Source: Pandoraea horticolens (GTDB lineage Bacteria; Pseudomonadota; Gammaproteobacteria; Burkholderiales; Burkholderiaceae). From it: a DNA stretch of 64,000 nt. This document shows positions 17,352 through 25,691 of this stretch, piece after piece. The stretch lies in the NCBI RefSeq assembly GCF_902459555.1, contig NZ_CABPSM010000002.1:186001-250000 (forward strand), in the 5' to 3' direction. Numbering within the stretch: position 1 is the stretch's first letter; each line of letters opens with the position of its first letter. The notes beneath the pieces were generated by a model, which ran no database searches, was not told where the DNA came from, and saw only the letters and a list, made by a program, of their open reading frames with translations. Position numbers and translations under genes: made by a program.

Positions 17352-18194
17352 TTACCGGTTGGCGCGGTTCATGAAGACGAGGCGCTCGAACAGATGCATA
17401 TCCTGTTCGTTCTTGACGAGGGCGCCTGCAAGCGGCGGGATCGCCAGCTTGTTGTCGGCGCTGCGCAACGCTTCGGGGCCGATTTCCTCGGCCATCAGCA
17501 GCTTGAGCCAGTCGATCAGCTCCGACGTCGACGGCTTTTTCTTGAGCCCTGGAATCTCGCGCACTTCGAAGAATGTCGCCATCGCGGCACCCACCAGTTC
17601 GCGGCGAATGTTTGGGAAATGCACGTCGATGATCGACTGCATCGTCGCCGGATCGGGGAATTTGATGTAGTGGAAGAAACAGCGGCGCAGGAAGGCGTCG
17701 GGCAGCTCTTTCTCGTTGTTCGACGTGATGATGACGAGCGGGCGGTGGCGCGCTTTCACGAGCTGGCGCGTCTCGTAGACATAGAACTCCATGCGGTCGA
17801 GTTCGCGCAGCAAGTCGTTGGGGAACTCGATGTCGGCCTTGTCGATTTCGTCGATGAGCAGCACGACGGGATGATCTGCCTCGAAGGCCTGCCAGAGCAC
17901 GCCCTTGACGATGTAGTTCGCGATGTCGCGCACCCGCTCGTCGCCCAGTTGCGAATCGCGCAGTCGCGAGACGGCGTCGTACTCGTACAACCCTTGCTGG
18001 GCTTTGGTCGTGGACTTCACATGCCATTGCAGCAACGGCATATCGAGCGCGGCGGCGACTTCCTCCGCGAGCATGGTCTTGCCGGTGCCGGGTTCGCCCT
18101 TGATGAGCAGCGGTCGTTGCAGCGTGGCCGCCGCGTTCACGGCGAGCTTGAGGTCGTCGGTGGCGACGTACTGGGAAGAGCCTTCGAAGCGCAT
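17352..18194 (-). CDS. MoxR-family AAA+ ATPase
   Basis: This 280-residue protein has Walker A GEPGTGKT (residues 33-40), Walker B VLLIDEIDKA (111-120), sensor-1 TSNN (157-160) and a candidate arginine finger at RR170-171. A C-terminal helical lid follows. MoxR ATPases act as chaperones that insert cofactors or remodel partners together with VWA proteins. The start at 18194 (MRFEGSSQYV) is preferred over one ten codons upstream, giving the usual family N-terminus. It forms an operon with the CoxE-like gene and is divergent from two cytochrome c genes. Confidence 0.9.
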   Translation of the reverse strand: MRFEGSSQYVATDDLKLAVNAAATLQRPLLIKGEPGTGKTMLAEEVAAALDMPLLQWHVKSTTKAQQGLYEYDAVSRLRDSQLGDERVRDIANYIVKGVLWQAFEADHPVVLLIDEIDKADIEFPNDLLRELDRMEFYVYETRQLVKARHRPLVIITSNNEKELPDAFLRRCFFHYIKFPDPATMQSIIDVHFPNIRRELVGAAMATFFEVREIPGLKKKPSTSELIDWLKLLMAEEIGPEALRSADNKLAIPPLAGALVKNEQDMHLFERLVFMNRANR

Positions 18195-18373
18195 TGTCTG
18201 TGCCGTCCGCAAACAGCCGGCCAACCGGCCGGGCAGGGAAAAAGTTCAGTATAAGACATTGCGCATGAGCCTCGCCGGGACAGTCAAAATCTGTCTTTGT
18301 ATCAATGGCTTGCGGAAAAACTTCGGAGAACTGTGCGGGTCAGCCCCGAGTTTCCGGGGGCCGGGGTGTGGGT

Positions 18374-18379
18374 TACAAT
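18374..18379 (+). promoter_or_regulatory. Candidate -10 of the cytochrome c genes
   Basis: TACAAT with TTTCCG 17 bases upstream, about 100 bases before the first cytochrome ATG. The -35 is weak. The 281-base region from 18195 to 18475 shows no other gene; it holds the divergent promoters of moxR and the cytochromes. Confidence 0.4.
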
Positions 18380-18475
18380 CGATTGCTTTTTTCACAGGTC
18401 GGCGGCCTTGGAGTCGGGACGTCGATCTGCGTGTTGCGGGCCGGTATTCCAACCAAAAACGTTCCCAAGAAGACC

Positions 18476-18841
18476 ATGAAAAAGTTCCTCACCATGATGG
18501 CGCTGGCGCTTGGCAGCACGTCGCTCACGTCGCTTGGCGCGCTTCACGCGGCCGAACTCAAGCCCAATCTGGACGCGGCAAAGGACAAGGTGGCCATGTG
18601 TATCGGCTGCCACGGCATTCCCGACTATCGCACCGCATTTCCCGAGGTGTATCACGTGCCCCGGATCGGCGGACAGAATGCGAAGTACATCGAGAACGCC
18701 CTGAAGGAGTACGCGAAGGGTGACCGCAAGTTCCAGACGATGCATGGCATCGCAGCCACGTTGACCGATCAGGACATCGTCGACATTGCCGCGTACTACG
18801 CGGCGCAATCGGCGTCGACGCCGGTCAATCCCCAGAAGTAA
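18476..18841 (+). CDS. Secreted monoheme class I cytochrome c
   Basis: This 121-residue protein has a Sec signal peptide (MKKFLTMMALALGSTSLTSLGALHA, cleavage near residue 25) and a single heme-binding CIGCH (42-46). A Met in KFQTMHGIA (about residue 84) is a good candidate for the sixth ligand. It is about the size of cytochrome c553/c552-type periplasmic electron carriers. The ATG at 18476 is chosen because it gives the signal peptide and has AAGAAGA upstream. The next cytochrome starts 25 bases after its stop, so the two are co-transcribed. Confidence 0.92.
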   Translation: MKKFLTMMALALGSTSLTSLGALHAAELKPNLDAAKDKVAMCIGCHGIPDYRTAFPEVYHVPRIGGQNAKYIENALKEYAKGDRKFQTMHGIAATLTDQDIVDIAAYYAAQSASTPVNPQK

Positions 18842-18866
18842 AACGTGCGTGGCCGAGGAGAACACG

Positions 18867-19280
18867 ATGAAGCATTCGATGGTAAAGGCCGCCGTTGCGG
18901 CATCCCTGGCGCTCGGCGCCGTGCTCGTGGGTGGCATTAGCCCGGCGTATGCCGCCGGCAACATCGCCAACGGCAAAGCGCTCGTCGACAAAGGCATGTG
19001 CGTAAGCTGCCACGGCGCCAATCTGAACGCACCGATCACGCCGGAGTATCCGAAGCTGGCGGGGCAATATGCGGACTACGTGTATAACGCGCTGCGTGCC
19101 TATCAGAACGAAACCAGTCTGGTGTTTGGCCGCAGTAACGCGATCATGAAGACGCAGGTCATGTCCAATCCCGCAACGCTCGGTAAGGACGGCAAGCCGC
19201 GTCCGTTCACCTCGCAGGAACTCAAGGACATTTCGGCCTATATCGAATCGCTGCCCGGCGATCTCGTGACGAAGAAGTGA
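18867..19280 (+). CDS. Secreted monoheme class I cytochrome c
   Basis: This 137-residue protein has a signal peptide (cleavage after SPAYAA, near residue 30) and one heme motif, CVSCH (45-49). Candidate axial Met residues lie in NAIMKTQVMS (about 95-104). GAGGAG five bases upstream sets the start. Together with the preceding gene it looks like a two-gene periplasmic carrier unit, each monoheme, similar in size to the halves of a diheme c4-type cytochrome. The redox partner cannot be read from the window. Confidence 0.92.
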   Translation: MKHSMVKAAVAASLALGAVLVGGISPAYAAGNIANGKALVDKGMCVSCHGANLNAPITPEYPKLAGQYADYVYNALRAYQNETSLVFGRSNAIMKTQVMSNPATLGKDGKPRPFTSQELKDISAYIESLPGDLVTKK

Positions 19281-19304
19281 GCGGCCCGGCGCCGGCATAA
19301 AAAA

Positions 19305-19333
19305 ACGACGGTTGCGCCGAAGGCAACCGTCGT
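19305..19333. terminator. Bidirectional intrinsic terminator
   Basis: ACGACGGTTGC / GCAACCGTCGT stem, preceded by seven A residues and followed by CTGCTTTT. It separates the cytochrome operon from the converging DUF1841 gene. Confidence 0.87.
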
Positions 19334-19380
19334 CTGCTTTTGTGTCTTCGCTTGCGGGCGGGGCTCGCGTCTGTCTTCTC

Positions 19381-19812
19381 TCAACGCGAGGCTTGCTGCT
19401 CGATGCGCTGCAGATAGGCATCGGAGTCCGGCGGCTGGCCGGTACGTTGTGCCTCCCAGAGCGTTTGCCCCAGGCATTCCATGATGCGGTGCTGTGCGTC
19501 ATGCGGGGAGTCGAGGCGCTGGGTCAGCTTCTCGTACGCGGCACGAATGCCCGGCGGCTGATCGATGGAGACCTGCTCGCTGATCGCCAGATGCATCGAC
19601 AGATGCAGGAACGGGTTGGTCTGCCCGGCTTCGGGCGAGTAATCGCGGGCGCTGGCTTCTTCGGTGTCGGACAAGGCGTCGTGATACTCGGGATGTTCGT
19701 GGATCCAGTCGGCGGCAATCGTCTCAAGCGGCGTGAGGATGCTGCCGCTGCGCTGCTTTTGCCAGGTGGTGCAGAAGAATTGCCGGACTTCGTCTCGGCT
19801 CGGATTGAACAT
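19381..19812 (-). CDS. DUF1841 family protein
   Basis: This 143-residue soluble protein matches DUF1841: MFNPSRDEVRQFFCTTWQK at the N-terminus, then IHEHPEYHDALSD (about residues 37-49) and NPFLHLSMHLAISEQVSIDQPPGIR (66-90). The paired His residues (HEHPEYH; HLSMH) hint at metal binding, but no activity is known. It is a single gene, converging on the cytochrome operon and divergent from an EamA transporter. Confidence 0.88.
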   Translation of the reverse strand: MFNPSRDEVRQFFCTTWQKQRSGSILTPLETIAADWIHEHPEYHDALSDTEEASARDYSPEAGQTNPFLHLSMHLAISEQVSIDQPPGIRAAYEKLTQRLDSPHDAQHRIMECLGQTLWEAQRTGQPPDSDAYLQRIEQQASR

Positions 19813-19969
19813 GGGGACTCCGTGGGGTTCGGGTGAGGCATCTTGCGGCGCGCCATCCCATGACTACAATGGCGAATCGATGGCCGGCGTGCGCCGGGCG
19901 CGCCCTAGTGGGCGGAAAGCGCCGATATCGCATGAAAACTGGCCGTATTGTCGCTCAATTTTCCCAATC

Positions 19970-20923
19970 ATGTCGCAAAGCCCCCGCGCGCCGGCCGCCG
20001 CCGGCGACACCTCCATCACACACTCGGCGCCCCCGCCTTCGGCCTGGGCCGGCGTTGCATTGATTGCCGTGTCGGCGTCAGCCTTCGGCGCCATGGCCAT
20101 CTTTGCGCGAGCGGCCACGGCCTCCGGCGCGGACATCTTCGCGATGCTGCTGTTCCGCTTCTTCGTGGCCACCATCCTGCTGCTGGTCTGGTGCCGGTTG
20201 CAGCGGGTGCGCTTTCCGTCGCGCCGCCGTGCGCTTGGCATTGCGCTCATGGGCGGCATCGGCTACGTCGGCCAGTCGCTTTGCTTCTTCGGGGCGTTGC
20301 AGTACGCGCAGGCGTCGCTGGTTGCGCTGCTGCTTTATCTCTATCCGGTGTTCGTGACGATACTGGCGGCCATTTTTCTGCATGAGCGCCTGACGCCCGT
20401 GAAGCTGGGCGCACTCGCGCTCTGCTCGCTTGGCACCGCGTTCACGGTTGGCGGCGGGCAAGGGCAACCGCTGGGCATGGTGCTGGCCGTGGCCTCGGCG
20501 CTGATCTATTCGGGCTATATCGTGGTGGGCGCGAGGCTGACGAAGGGCGTCGATGCCCGTGCCACCGCTGCGCTCGTCTGTGTGGCGGCAACCGTCTCCT
20601 TCGGGGCGATGGCGGCGGTGCGTATGTCGCAGGGGGGGCCGTTGCAGTGGCCGGCCGGGGCCGGCGGCTGGGCGGCGCTCGTTGCCATCGCGGTGTGTTC
20701 GACGGTCATCGCGATTCTGACGTTCTTCGCCGGACTGCAGCGTCTCGGGGCAGGGCGTGCGTCGATGCTCTCGACGCTGGAACCGGTGGTCACGGTGCTG
20801 CTTGCCGCCGTGCTGCTGGGCGAAACTCTCACTGCGCCGCAGCTTGGCGGCGGCGTGCTGATTCTGGCCGGGGTGGTCTGGCTATCTGCGCGCGGGGCAC
20901 GCAGCGAGTCTGCAAGCGCCTGA
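19970..20923 (+). CDS. EamA/DMT-family transporter
   Basis: This 317-residue protein has ten predicted helices in two EamA repeats preceded by a 25-residue Ala/Pro-rich cytoplasmic lead. Characteristic stretches are [20 protein letters not shown] in helix 1, [14 protein letters not shown], and the second-repeat end [18 protein letters not shown] (about residues 268-285), where the Glu-Pro is highly conserved in this family. The ATG at 19970 is chosen; upstream in-frame starts lie within the DUF1841 promoter. A metabolite export function is likely; the substrate is unknown. Confidence 0.86.
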   Translation: MSQSPRAPAAAGDTSITHSAPPPSAWAGVALIAVSASAFGAMAIFARAATASGADIFAMLLFRFFVATILLLVWCRLQRVRFPSRRRALGIALMGGIGYVGQSLCFFGALQYAQASLVALLLYLYPVFVTILAAIFLHERLTPVKLGALALCSLGTAFTVGGGQGQPLGMVLAVASALIYSGYIVVGARLTKGVDARATAALVCVAATVSFGAMAAVRMSQGGPLQWPAGAGGWAALVAIAVCSTVIAILTFFAGLQRLGAGRASMLSTLEPVVTVLLAAVLLGETLTAPQLGGGVLILAGVVWLSARGARSESASA

Positions 20924-21014
20924 ACTCGCGGGGATTTTTGTCGCGTCAGCGAGTGTTGCATGGCGACGGTACAATCGCGCATCGTTTGCCATTCATCAGC
21001 CGAGGTCTACCGTC

Positions 21015-21608
21015 ATGAGCAGTATTGCCAAAGAAGCTATCGCCCAATTATTCACCCATGCCCGCACGCACAATGTGTGGCTCGACAAGCCGGTCAGCGA
21101 CGATACGTTGCGCGAGCTGTACGACCTCATGAAATGGGGCCCGACGTCGGCCAACACCACGCCCGCGCGCATCGTCTTCGTGAAGAGTGCTGAAGCGAAG
21201 GCCAAGCTGCTTGAATGCATGGCGCCGGGCAACGTCGACAAGACCCGCACGGCGCCCGTGACGGCCATCGTCGCGTTCGACCTGAAGTTCTACGAACATC
21301 TGCCCAAGCTGTTCCCGAATGGGGCCGAGAAGATGGTGCCGATGTTCTCGGGCGACGCTGCCAAGGCCGCTGGCGCTGCACATATGAACAGCTCGCTGCA
21401 AGGCGGTTACTTCATTCTTGCCGCCCGCGCGCTGGGTCTCGACTGCGGCCCGATGGCCGGTTTCGACGCACAGAAGGTCAACGACACGTTCTTCGCCGGT
21501 ACCGACTGGCGTGTCAACTTCATCTGTAATCTGGGGTACGGCGATCACGACAAGCTGTTCCCGCGCAATCCGCGTCTGTCGTTCGATGAGGCGGCCCGCA
21601 TCATTTAA
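21015..21608 (+). CDS. Nitroreductase-family protein, malonic semialdehyde reductase (RutE/HadB) type
   Basis: This 197-residue flavoprotein-fold enzyme has the nitroreductase opening [24 protein letters not shown] (about residues 35-58) that frames the FMN pocket, and the C-terminal [22 protein letters not shown]. These match the RutE/HadB-like subgroup, which reduces malonic semialdehyde to 3-hydroxypropionate, or relatives acting on small aldehydes or nitro compounds. No rut pyrimidine-degradation genes are near, so the substrate is inference. It is monocistronic, with TACAAT 40 bases upstream. Confidence 0.87.
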   Translation: MSSIAKEAIAQLFTHARTHNVWLDKPVSDDTLRELYDLMKWGPTSANTTPARIVFVKSAEAKAKLLECMAPGNVDKTRTAPVTAIVAFDLKFYEHLPKLFPNGAEKMVPMFSGDAAKAAGAAHMNSSLQGGYFILAARALGLDCGPMAGFDAQKVNDTFFAGTDWRVNFICNLGYGDHDKLFPRNPRLSFDEAARII

Positions 21609-21656
21609 GCCGGACACGCGACGCGCCGAGAACGTTGTTACGGCGCGCTAAATAAG

Positions 21657-21686
21657 ACGGGCGGTCCCGATGCCGGGACTGCCCGT
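21657..21686 (-). terminator. Intrinsic terminator downstream of nth
   Basis: ACGGGCGGTCCCG / CGGGACTGCCCGT with a four-base loop and one G-T wobble. On the minus strand it is followed by CTTATTT, fitting the nth transcript. Confidence 0.75.
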
Positions 21687-21727
21687 TGTCGTTCAAGGCC
21701 TTCGCGTTTGTCTGGGGAGGGGGCGGA

Positions 21728-22372
21728 TCAGGCCTTCGGTGCGGGCGTCTTGGGCCGGAAGTCACACAGCGGTTCGATGGCGCAATGCCAGCACTCGGGC
21801 TTGCGCGCCTTGCACACATAGCGGCCGTGCAGGATGAGCCAGTGATGCGCGTCGTGTTTGAATTCGCGCGGGGTGACGCGTTCGAGCGCCAGTTCCACCG
21901 CCAGCGGGTCCTTACCGGGTGCGAGGCCCGTTCGGTTCGCCACGCGGAAGATGTGCGTATCGACGGCAATCGTATCCTCGCCGAACGCGGTGTTGAGCAC
22001 CACGTTCGCCGTCTTCCGGCCGACGCCCGGCAGCGCTTCCAGGGCCTCACGCGAGCGAGGCACCTCACCGCCGTGCAAATCGAGCAGCAACCGACACGTA
22101 GCAATGACGTTCTTGGCCTTCGTACGGTACAGGCCGATCGTCTTGATGTAATCGGAGACACCCGCCTCGCCGAGCGCGAGCATCTTCGCCGGCGTGTTCG
22201 CCACCGCGTAAAGCTTGCGAGTGGCTTTGTTCACGGAGACGTCGGTCGCCTGCGCCGAGAGCAACACGGCGATCAGCAATTCGAACGGCGACGTGTACTC
22301 CAGCTCCGTTGTCGGATGCGGATTGAGTTGTTGCAGCGTCTCGAACAGGGCACGGCGTTTGGCGTCGTTCAT
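21728..22372 (-). CDS. nth: Endonuclease III (DNA glycosylase/AP lyase)
   Basis: This 214-residue protein is textbook Nth, which excises oxidised pyrimidines and cleaves the abasic site. The helix-hairpin-helix LPGVGRKTA (114-122) contains the catalytic Lys120, and Asp138 is in VDTH. The [4Fe-4S] cluster ligands are Cys187, Cys194, Cys197 and Cys203. The spacing equals E. coli Nth exactly. It lies 62 bases downstream of rsxB on the same strand, the classic rnf/rsx-nth linkage, and depends on the ISC machinery encoded at 32-38 kb for its cluster. Confidence 0.97.
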   Translation of the reverse strand: MNDAKRRALFETLQQLNPHPTTELEYTSPFELLIAVLLSAQATDVSVNKATRKLYAVANTPAKMLALGEAGVSDYIKTIGLYRTKAKNVIATCRLLLDLHGGEVPRSREALEALPGVGRKTANVVLNTAFGEDTIAVDTHIFRVANRTGLAPGKDPLAVELALERVTPREFKHDAHHWLILHGRYVCKARKPECWHCAIEPLCDFRPKTPAPKA

Positions 22373-22434
22373 GGCGGGTGGCGCGAGGGGTTGGGCGGTC
22401 TTGGTGTCGGAGGATGGGGCGTGCAGCGGCGCGT

Positions 22435-23376
22435 CTAGGCCTTGCCCGAGGTGTCAGGGGTATCCGGGGGAGACGCGTCATTGTTTCCCGCAAGACCCAG
22501 CCGCTTGCGGCGTGCTTCGGCCTCGTCGATCTGCGCCTGGACAGCCGCAGAGACATTCTCCGTATTTTTTGGGCCAAGCCCTTCGGCGGCCAGTGCGGCT
22601 TTCTTCTGACGTGCGCGCGTCAATGCGGCTTGAATGATGGCCTGCTTGCGGGCTGCGGCGGCAGCAGCCTCGTCGAGCGCCGGTGACGAATCCGGTGTTT
22701 GCGTGCCACCGGATGAAACCGGCGAAGCCGTCGTCAGTGTCTCAGTGGCTCGCGACGCACCGGGCGCAGAAGCGGGTGCAGAAGTGGGTGCAGAAGTGGG
22801 TGCAGAAGCGGGCGCGCCAGGTGCGGCGCGGGCCGCGCGCGCGGCCAGACGCGCTTCACGTTGCGCCTTTTCCTTATCGAGCCGTGCCTGATGGACCTCG
22901 AAATGCGAGCGGGCCTCGTCGGCCTGTGTCTGTGACCAGGCCTGCCAACCGGTGCGCTCGCCGGTGACCGGCACCATGTCGATGCAGTCGACGGGGCAGG
23001 GCGGCACACACAGGTCGCAGCCCGTGCAGCGGTCTTCGATGACCGTGTGCATCAATTTGGCGGCACCCACGATGGCGTCGACGGGGCACGCCTGCAGGCA
23101 GAGCGTGCAGCCGATACACAACGATTCGTCGATGATGGCGCGTGGGCGGGGCCGCTCTGCACCATTCGCCGGATTGAGCGGAATCACGGGGCGGTCGAGC
23201 AGCTTGGCGAGACGCGCCACGCCCTCGGCGCCGCCCGGCGGGCATTGGTTATAGCTGGCTTGCCCGCTGGCGATGGCGTCGGCATACGGACGGCAACCCG
23301 CGTAACCGCACTTGGTGCACTGCGTCTGGGGCAATAGGGCATCGATGCGCTGCGCGAGCGCGCTGACTTCGGACAC
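22435..23376 (-). CDS. rsxB: RnfB/RsxB-type ferredoxin subunit, orphan, without membrane anchor
   Basis: This 313-residue protein has a four-cysteine 4Fe-4S domain (Cys20, 23, 28, 45) and two ferredoxin clusters (Cys87/90/93/97 and Cys117/120/123/127), the RnfB arrangement. RnfB normally feeds electrons within a membrane Rnf/Rsx complex and begins with a transmembrane helix; none is present here, and no other rnf/rsx gene is adjacent. Residues 140-313 form a charged, Ala-rich tail with an SAPT-type repeat encoded by a 12-bp tandem repeat. Soluble RsxB-like proteins next to nth are common in Burkholderiales. The physiological partner is unknown. Confidence 0.88.
   Translation of the reverse strand: MSEVSALAQRIDALLPQTQCTKCGYAGCRPYADAIASGQASYNQCPPGGAEGVARLAKLLDRPVIPLNPANGAERPRPRAIIDESLCIGCTLCLQACPVDAIVGAAKLMHTVIEDRCTGCDLCVPPCPVDCIDMVPVTGERTGWQAWSQTQADEARSHFEVHQARLDKEKAQREARLAARAARAAPGAPASAPTSAPTSAPASAPGASRATETLTTASPVSSGGTQTPDSSPALDEAAAAAARKQAIIQAALTRARQKKAALAAEGLGPKNTENVSAAVQAQIDEAEARRKRLGLAGNNDASPPDTPDTSGKA
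22762..22809 (-). repeat. 12-bp tandem repeat inside rsxB
   Basis: Four units of GGGYGCAGAAGY (plus-strand reading), the start of a fifth following. It encodes an SAP[TA] linker. Unit length is a multiple of three, so copy changes keep the frame. Confidence 0.9.
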
Positions 23377-23480
23377 GTCTTTAGTGGGGGATTCGGCGGA
23401 AAGTCGAATTATCCTGCATTTTGCAGAAACACTGAAATCGTTGTGCCATAATTCCGCCCGTTGAGACCGACCGTCCGATC

Positions 23481-24119
23481 ATGACGACACCAGAAACCAA
23501 GATCAAACGGGACCCCGAACGCACCCGACAGCGCATTCTCGCTGCGGCGATCGAGGAGTTTGCCGAACGTGGTTCGAGCGGTGCGCGCGTGGACAGCATC
23601 GCGCGCCGAGCGGATATCAATGAACGCATGCTGTATTACTACTTCGGCAACAAGGACCAGCTCTATCTGGCCGTGCTCGAAGAGGTCTACGGTGAATTTA
23701 ACCGCGCGGAACACGCGCTGAAGCTCGACGTGCTCGCCCCGCTCGACGCCGTGGCCGAACTGGCTCACTTCGTGTGGGACTACTACACCGATCATCCGGA
23801 ACTGATTCAGCTCATCAACAACGAAAATCTGCACGAAGCGAAGTCGATGCGTCAGTCGACGGAGATTCGTCAGCAGGTCTCGCCGATTATCGAGTTGCTC
23901 GCGCAGACGCTCAAGCGCGGCGAAGCCAGTGGTGAAATCCGCCTGGGCGTGGACCCTGTGGATTTGTACGTGACGATCTCGGCAATGGGCTATTACGTGA
24001 TGTCGAACCGCCACACGCTCTCGATCGTGATGGGACGCGACGTGATGGCCGCCGATTCGCGCAAGACGTACTCGGCCTTCAATACGCAAATGCTGTTGGA
24101 TTCGCTACGTACGCGATGA
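23481..24119 (+). CDS. TetR/AcrR-family transcriptional regulator
   Basis: This 212-residue protein has the TetR N-terminal HTH: RQRILAAAIEEFAERGSSGARVDSIARRADINERMLYYYFGNKDQLY (about residues 14-60 in total). The C-terminal ligand/dimer domain matches the TetR_C group of the RutR/YcdC-like type. It is divergent from rsxB-nth across 104 bases that contain a perfect 13-bp palindrome, CTGCATTTTGCAG (23414-23426), a candidate operator, and converges on phaZ. The inducer and regulon are unknown. Confidence 0.92.
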   Translation: MTTPETKIKRDPERTRQRILAAAIEEFAERGSSGARVDSIARRADINERMLYYYFGNKDQLYLAVLEEVYGEFNRAEHALKLDVLAPLDAVAELAHFVWDYYTDHPELIQLINNENLHEAKSMRQSTEIRQQVSPIIELLAQTLKRGEASGEIRLGVDPVDLYVTISAMGYYVMSNRHTLSIVMGRDVMAADSRKTYSAFNTQMLLDSLRTR

Positions 24120-24163
24120 CCTGAGCGCTGCGGTCTGCGTTGGCCTCGCTGCAAGTCAAAAAC

Positions 24164-24201
24164 AAAACCGCCGCGTGGGCCTGAGCCCACGCGGCGGTTT
24201 T
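24164..24201. terminator. Bidirectional intrinsic terminator
   Basis: Seventeen-base perfect stem (AAAACCGCCGCGTGGGC and complement) with a CTGA loop, A-rich on one side and T-rich on the other. It ends both the TetR gene and phaZ. Confidence 0.92.
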
Positions 24202-24230
24202 GGTATGGTGGTCGAAAAAACGAATACCGT

Positions 24231-25472
24231 TCAGGCGTGCTTCGCGATGAAGTCGCGGATCTGTGGATAAATCACGTTGCGCCAGCGGCTGCCGGAGAAG
24301 ATTCCGTAATGGCCGCACGATGGCGCAGTGAAATGCGCCCGGCGCTTGACCGGGATGCCGGTGCACAGCTCGTGTGCCGCCTGCGTCTGACCGCTGCCCG
24401 AGATGTCGTCCAGCTCGCCCTCGATGGTGAAGAGCGCGGTCGTCTTGATGTCCTGCGGACGGACACGCTGGCCGGCCACATCCCACGTGCCACGCGCGAG
24501 GCTGAAGTCCTGGAACACGGTCTTGATCGTGTCGAGGTAGTACTCGGCCGCCATGTCGAGCACGGCGTTGTACTCGTCGTAGAACCGGCGATGCGAGTCG
24601 GCATCGTCGTTGTCGCCGCGCATCAGATCGAGATAGAAGTCCCAGTGCGACTTCACATGGCGATCCGGATTCATTGCGACGAACCCGGCGTGCTGCAGGA
24701 ACCCCGGATAGACCAATCGGCCCGAACCCGGATAGTTGGCCGGCACCGGATGGATCACATGATTCTCGAACCACTCGTATGACTTGTTCGTCGCGAGCGA
24801 GTTGACCGATGTCGGGCTTTTGCGCGCATCGATCGGGCCGCCCATCATCGTCATGGTCTTGGGCGTCGTTTCGCCGTTCGATGCCATGAGCGAGATGGCG
24901 CCAAGTACCGGCACGGTGGGCTGGCACACCGAAATGACGTGCAGGTTTTCCGCGCCGATGTGGCGAATGAAATCCTGGATGTACGCGACGTAATCGTCCA
25001 GATGGAACTCGCCGTCTTCAAGCGGCACCATGCGTGCATCGACCCAGTCGGTGATGTAGACCTTGTGGTCCTTGAGCAGCGTCGTGACGGTGTCGCGCAA
25101 CAGCGTGGCGTGGTGCCCCGACAGCGGAGCCACCACCAGCACGACCGGATCGTCCTTGAGTTGCCCCACGGCGCTCGCGTCGTCCGCGTATCGCTTGAAT
25201 CGCAGCAAGCGGCAGAACGGTTTCTCCATCGCCGTCATTTCCACGACGGGGATGTTATGACCGTCGACTTCGACTGCCTTGATATTGAATTCGGGTTTTT
25301 CGTAGTCCTTGCCAAGCCGATAGAGCAATTCGTACCCGGCGGCGATGCGGGGGGCGCCCGGCATCATGGCAAGCAGGCTGCCTGGGTTGACGAAAGTCGT
25401 CGCGGCCGCCTTTGCCCACGTGGTGAGAGGATTCAGCCACGCGCGGTTGTACTCATGAATCTGATACAGCAT
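24231..25472 (-). CDS. phaZ: Intracellular polyhydroxybutyrate depolymerase
   Basis: This 413-residue protein matches the intracellular PhaZ of Cupriavidus/Ralstonia, which mobilises stored PHB granules. The three residues identified in that family fall at the same numbers here: Cys183 (HVISVCQPTVPVLG, in place of the lipase-box Ser), Asp355 (EGELDD) and His388 (SCGHYG). That agreement also supports the ATG at 25472 (MLYQIHEYNRAW). No signal peptide is present, fitting a cytosolic, granule-bound enzyme. It is monocistronic; an inverted repeat 140 bases upstream is a candidate operator. Confidence 0.95.
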   Translation of the reverse strand: MLYQIHEYNRAWLNPLTTWAKAAATTFVNPGSLLAMMPGAPRIAAGYELLYRLGKDYEKPEFNIKAVEVDGHNIPVVEMTAMEKPFCRLLRFKRYADDASAVGQLKDDPVVLVVAPLSGHHATLLRDTVTTLLKDHKVYITDWVDARMVPLEDGEFHLDDYVAYIQDFIRHIGAENLHVISVCQPTVPVLGAISLMASNGETTPKTMTMMGGPIDARKSPTSVNSLATNKSYEWFENHVIHPVPANYPGSGRLVYPGFLQHAGFVAMNPDRHVKSHWDFYLDLMRGDNDDADSHRRFYDEYNAVLDMAAEYYLDTIKTVFQDFSLARGTWDVAGQRVRPQDIKTTALFTIEGELDDISGSGQTQAAHELCTGIPVKRRAHFTAPSCGHYGIFSGSRWRNVIYPQIRDFIAKHA

Positions 25473-25612
25473 GTTATGTGCCCTGGGGCGAATGATGTTG
25501 GGAATTATGCAACCGTTTATCGCGGCGGTGCAACGCAGCATAACCCTGATATATGGCATTTCCGCATCATCGCGATAGTTTTAGTTTATTTCACCGATTG
25601 TTATTAACTATC

Positions 25613-25628
25613 GTTGCTGCAGTGCAAC
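25613..25628. promoter_or_regulatory. TGC-rich inverted repeat upstream of phaZ
   Basis: GTTGC-TGCAGT-GCAAC, a perfect 5-bp arm dyad about 140 bases before the phaZ start and past the upstream gene's terminator. TGC-rich sites resemble those reported for PHB regulator PhaR in other bacteria. Assignment to PhaR is inference. Confidence 0.4.
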
Positions 25629-25642
25629 AAACGAAGCGCAAA

Positions 25643-25670
25643 AAAAGCCCGCCGGATGGGGCGGGCTTTT
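25643..25670 (-). terminator. Intrinsic terminator of the aromatic aminotransferase gene
   Basis: AAAAGCCCGCC / GGCGGGCTTTT stem with a six-base loop. On the minus strand the trailing T run has at least six residues. Confidence 0.88.
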
Positions 25671-25691
25671 CATCGATGAGGCCAGCGGCGA

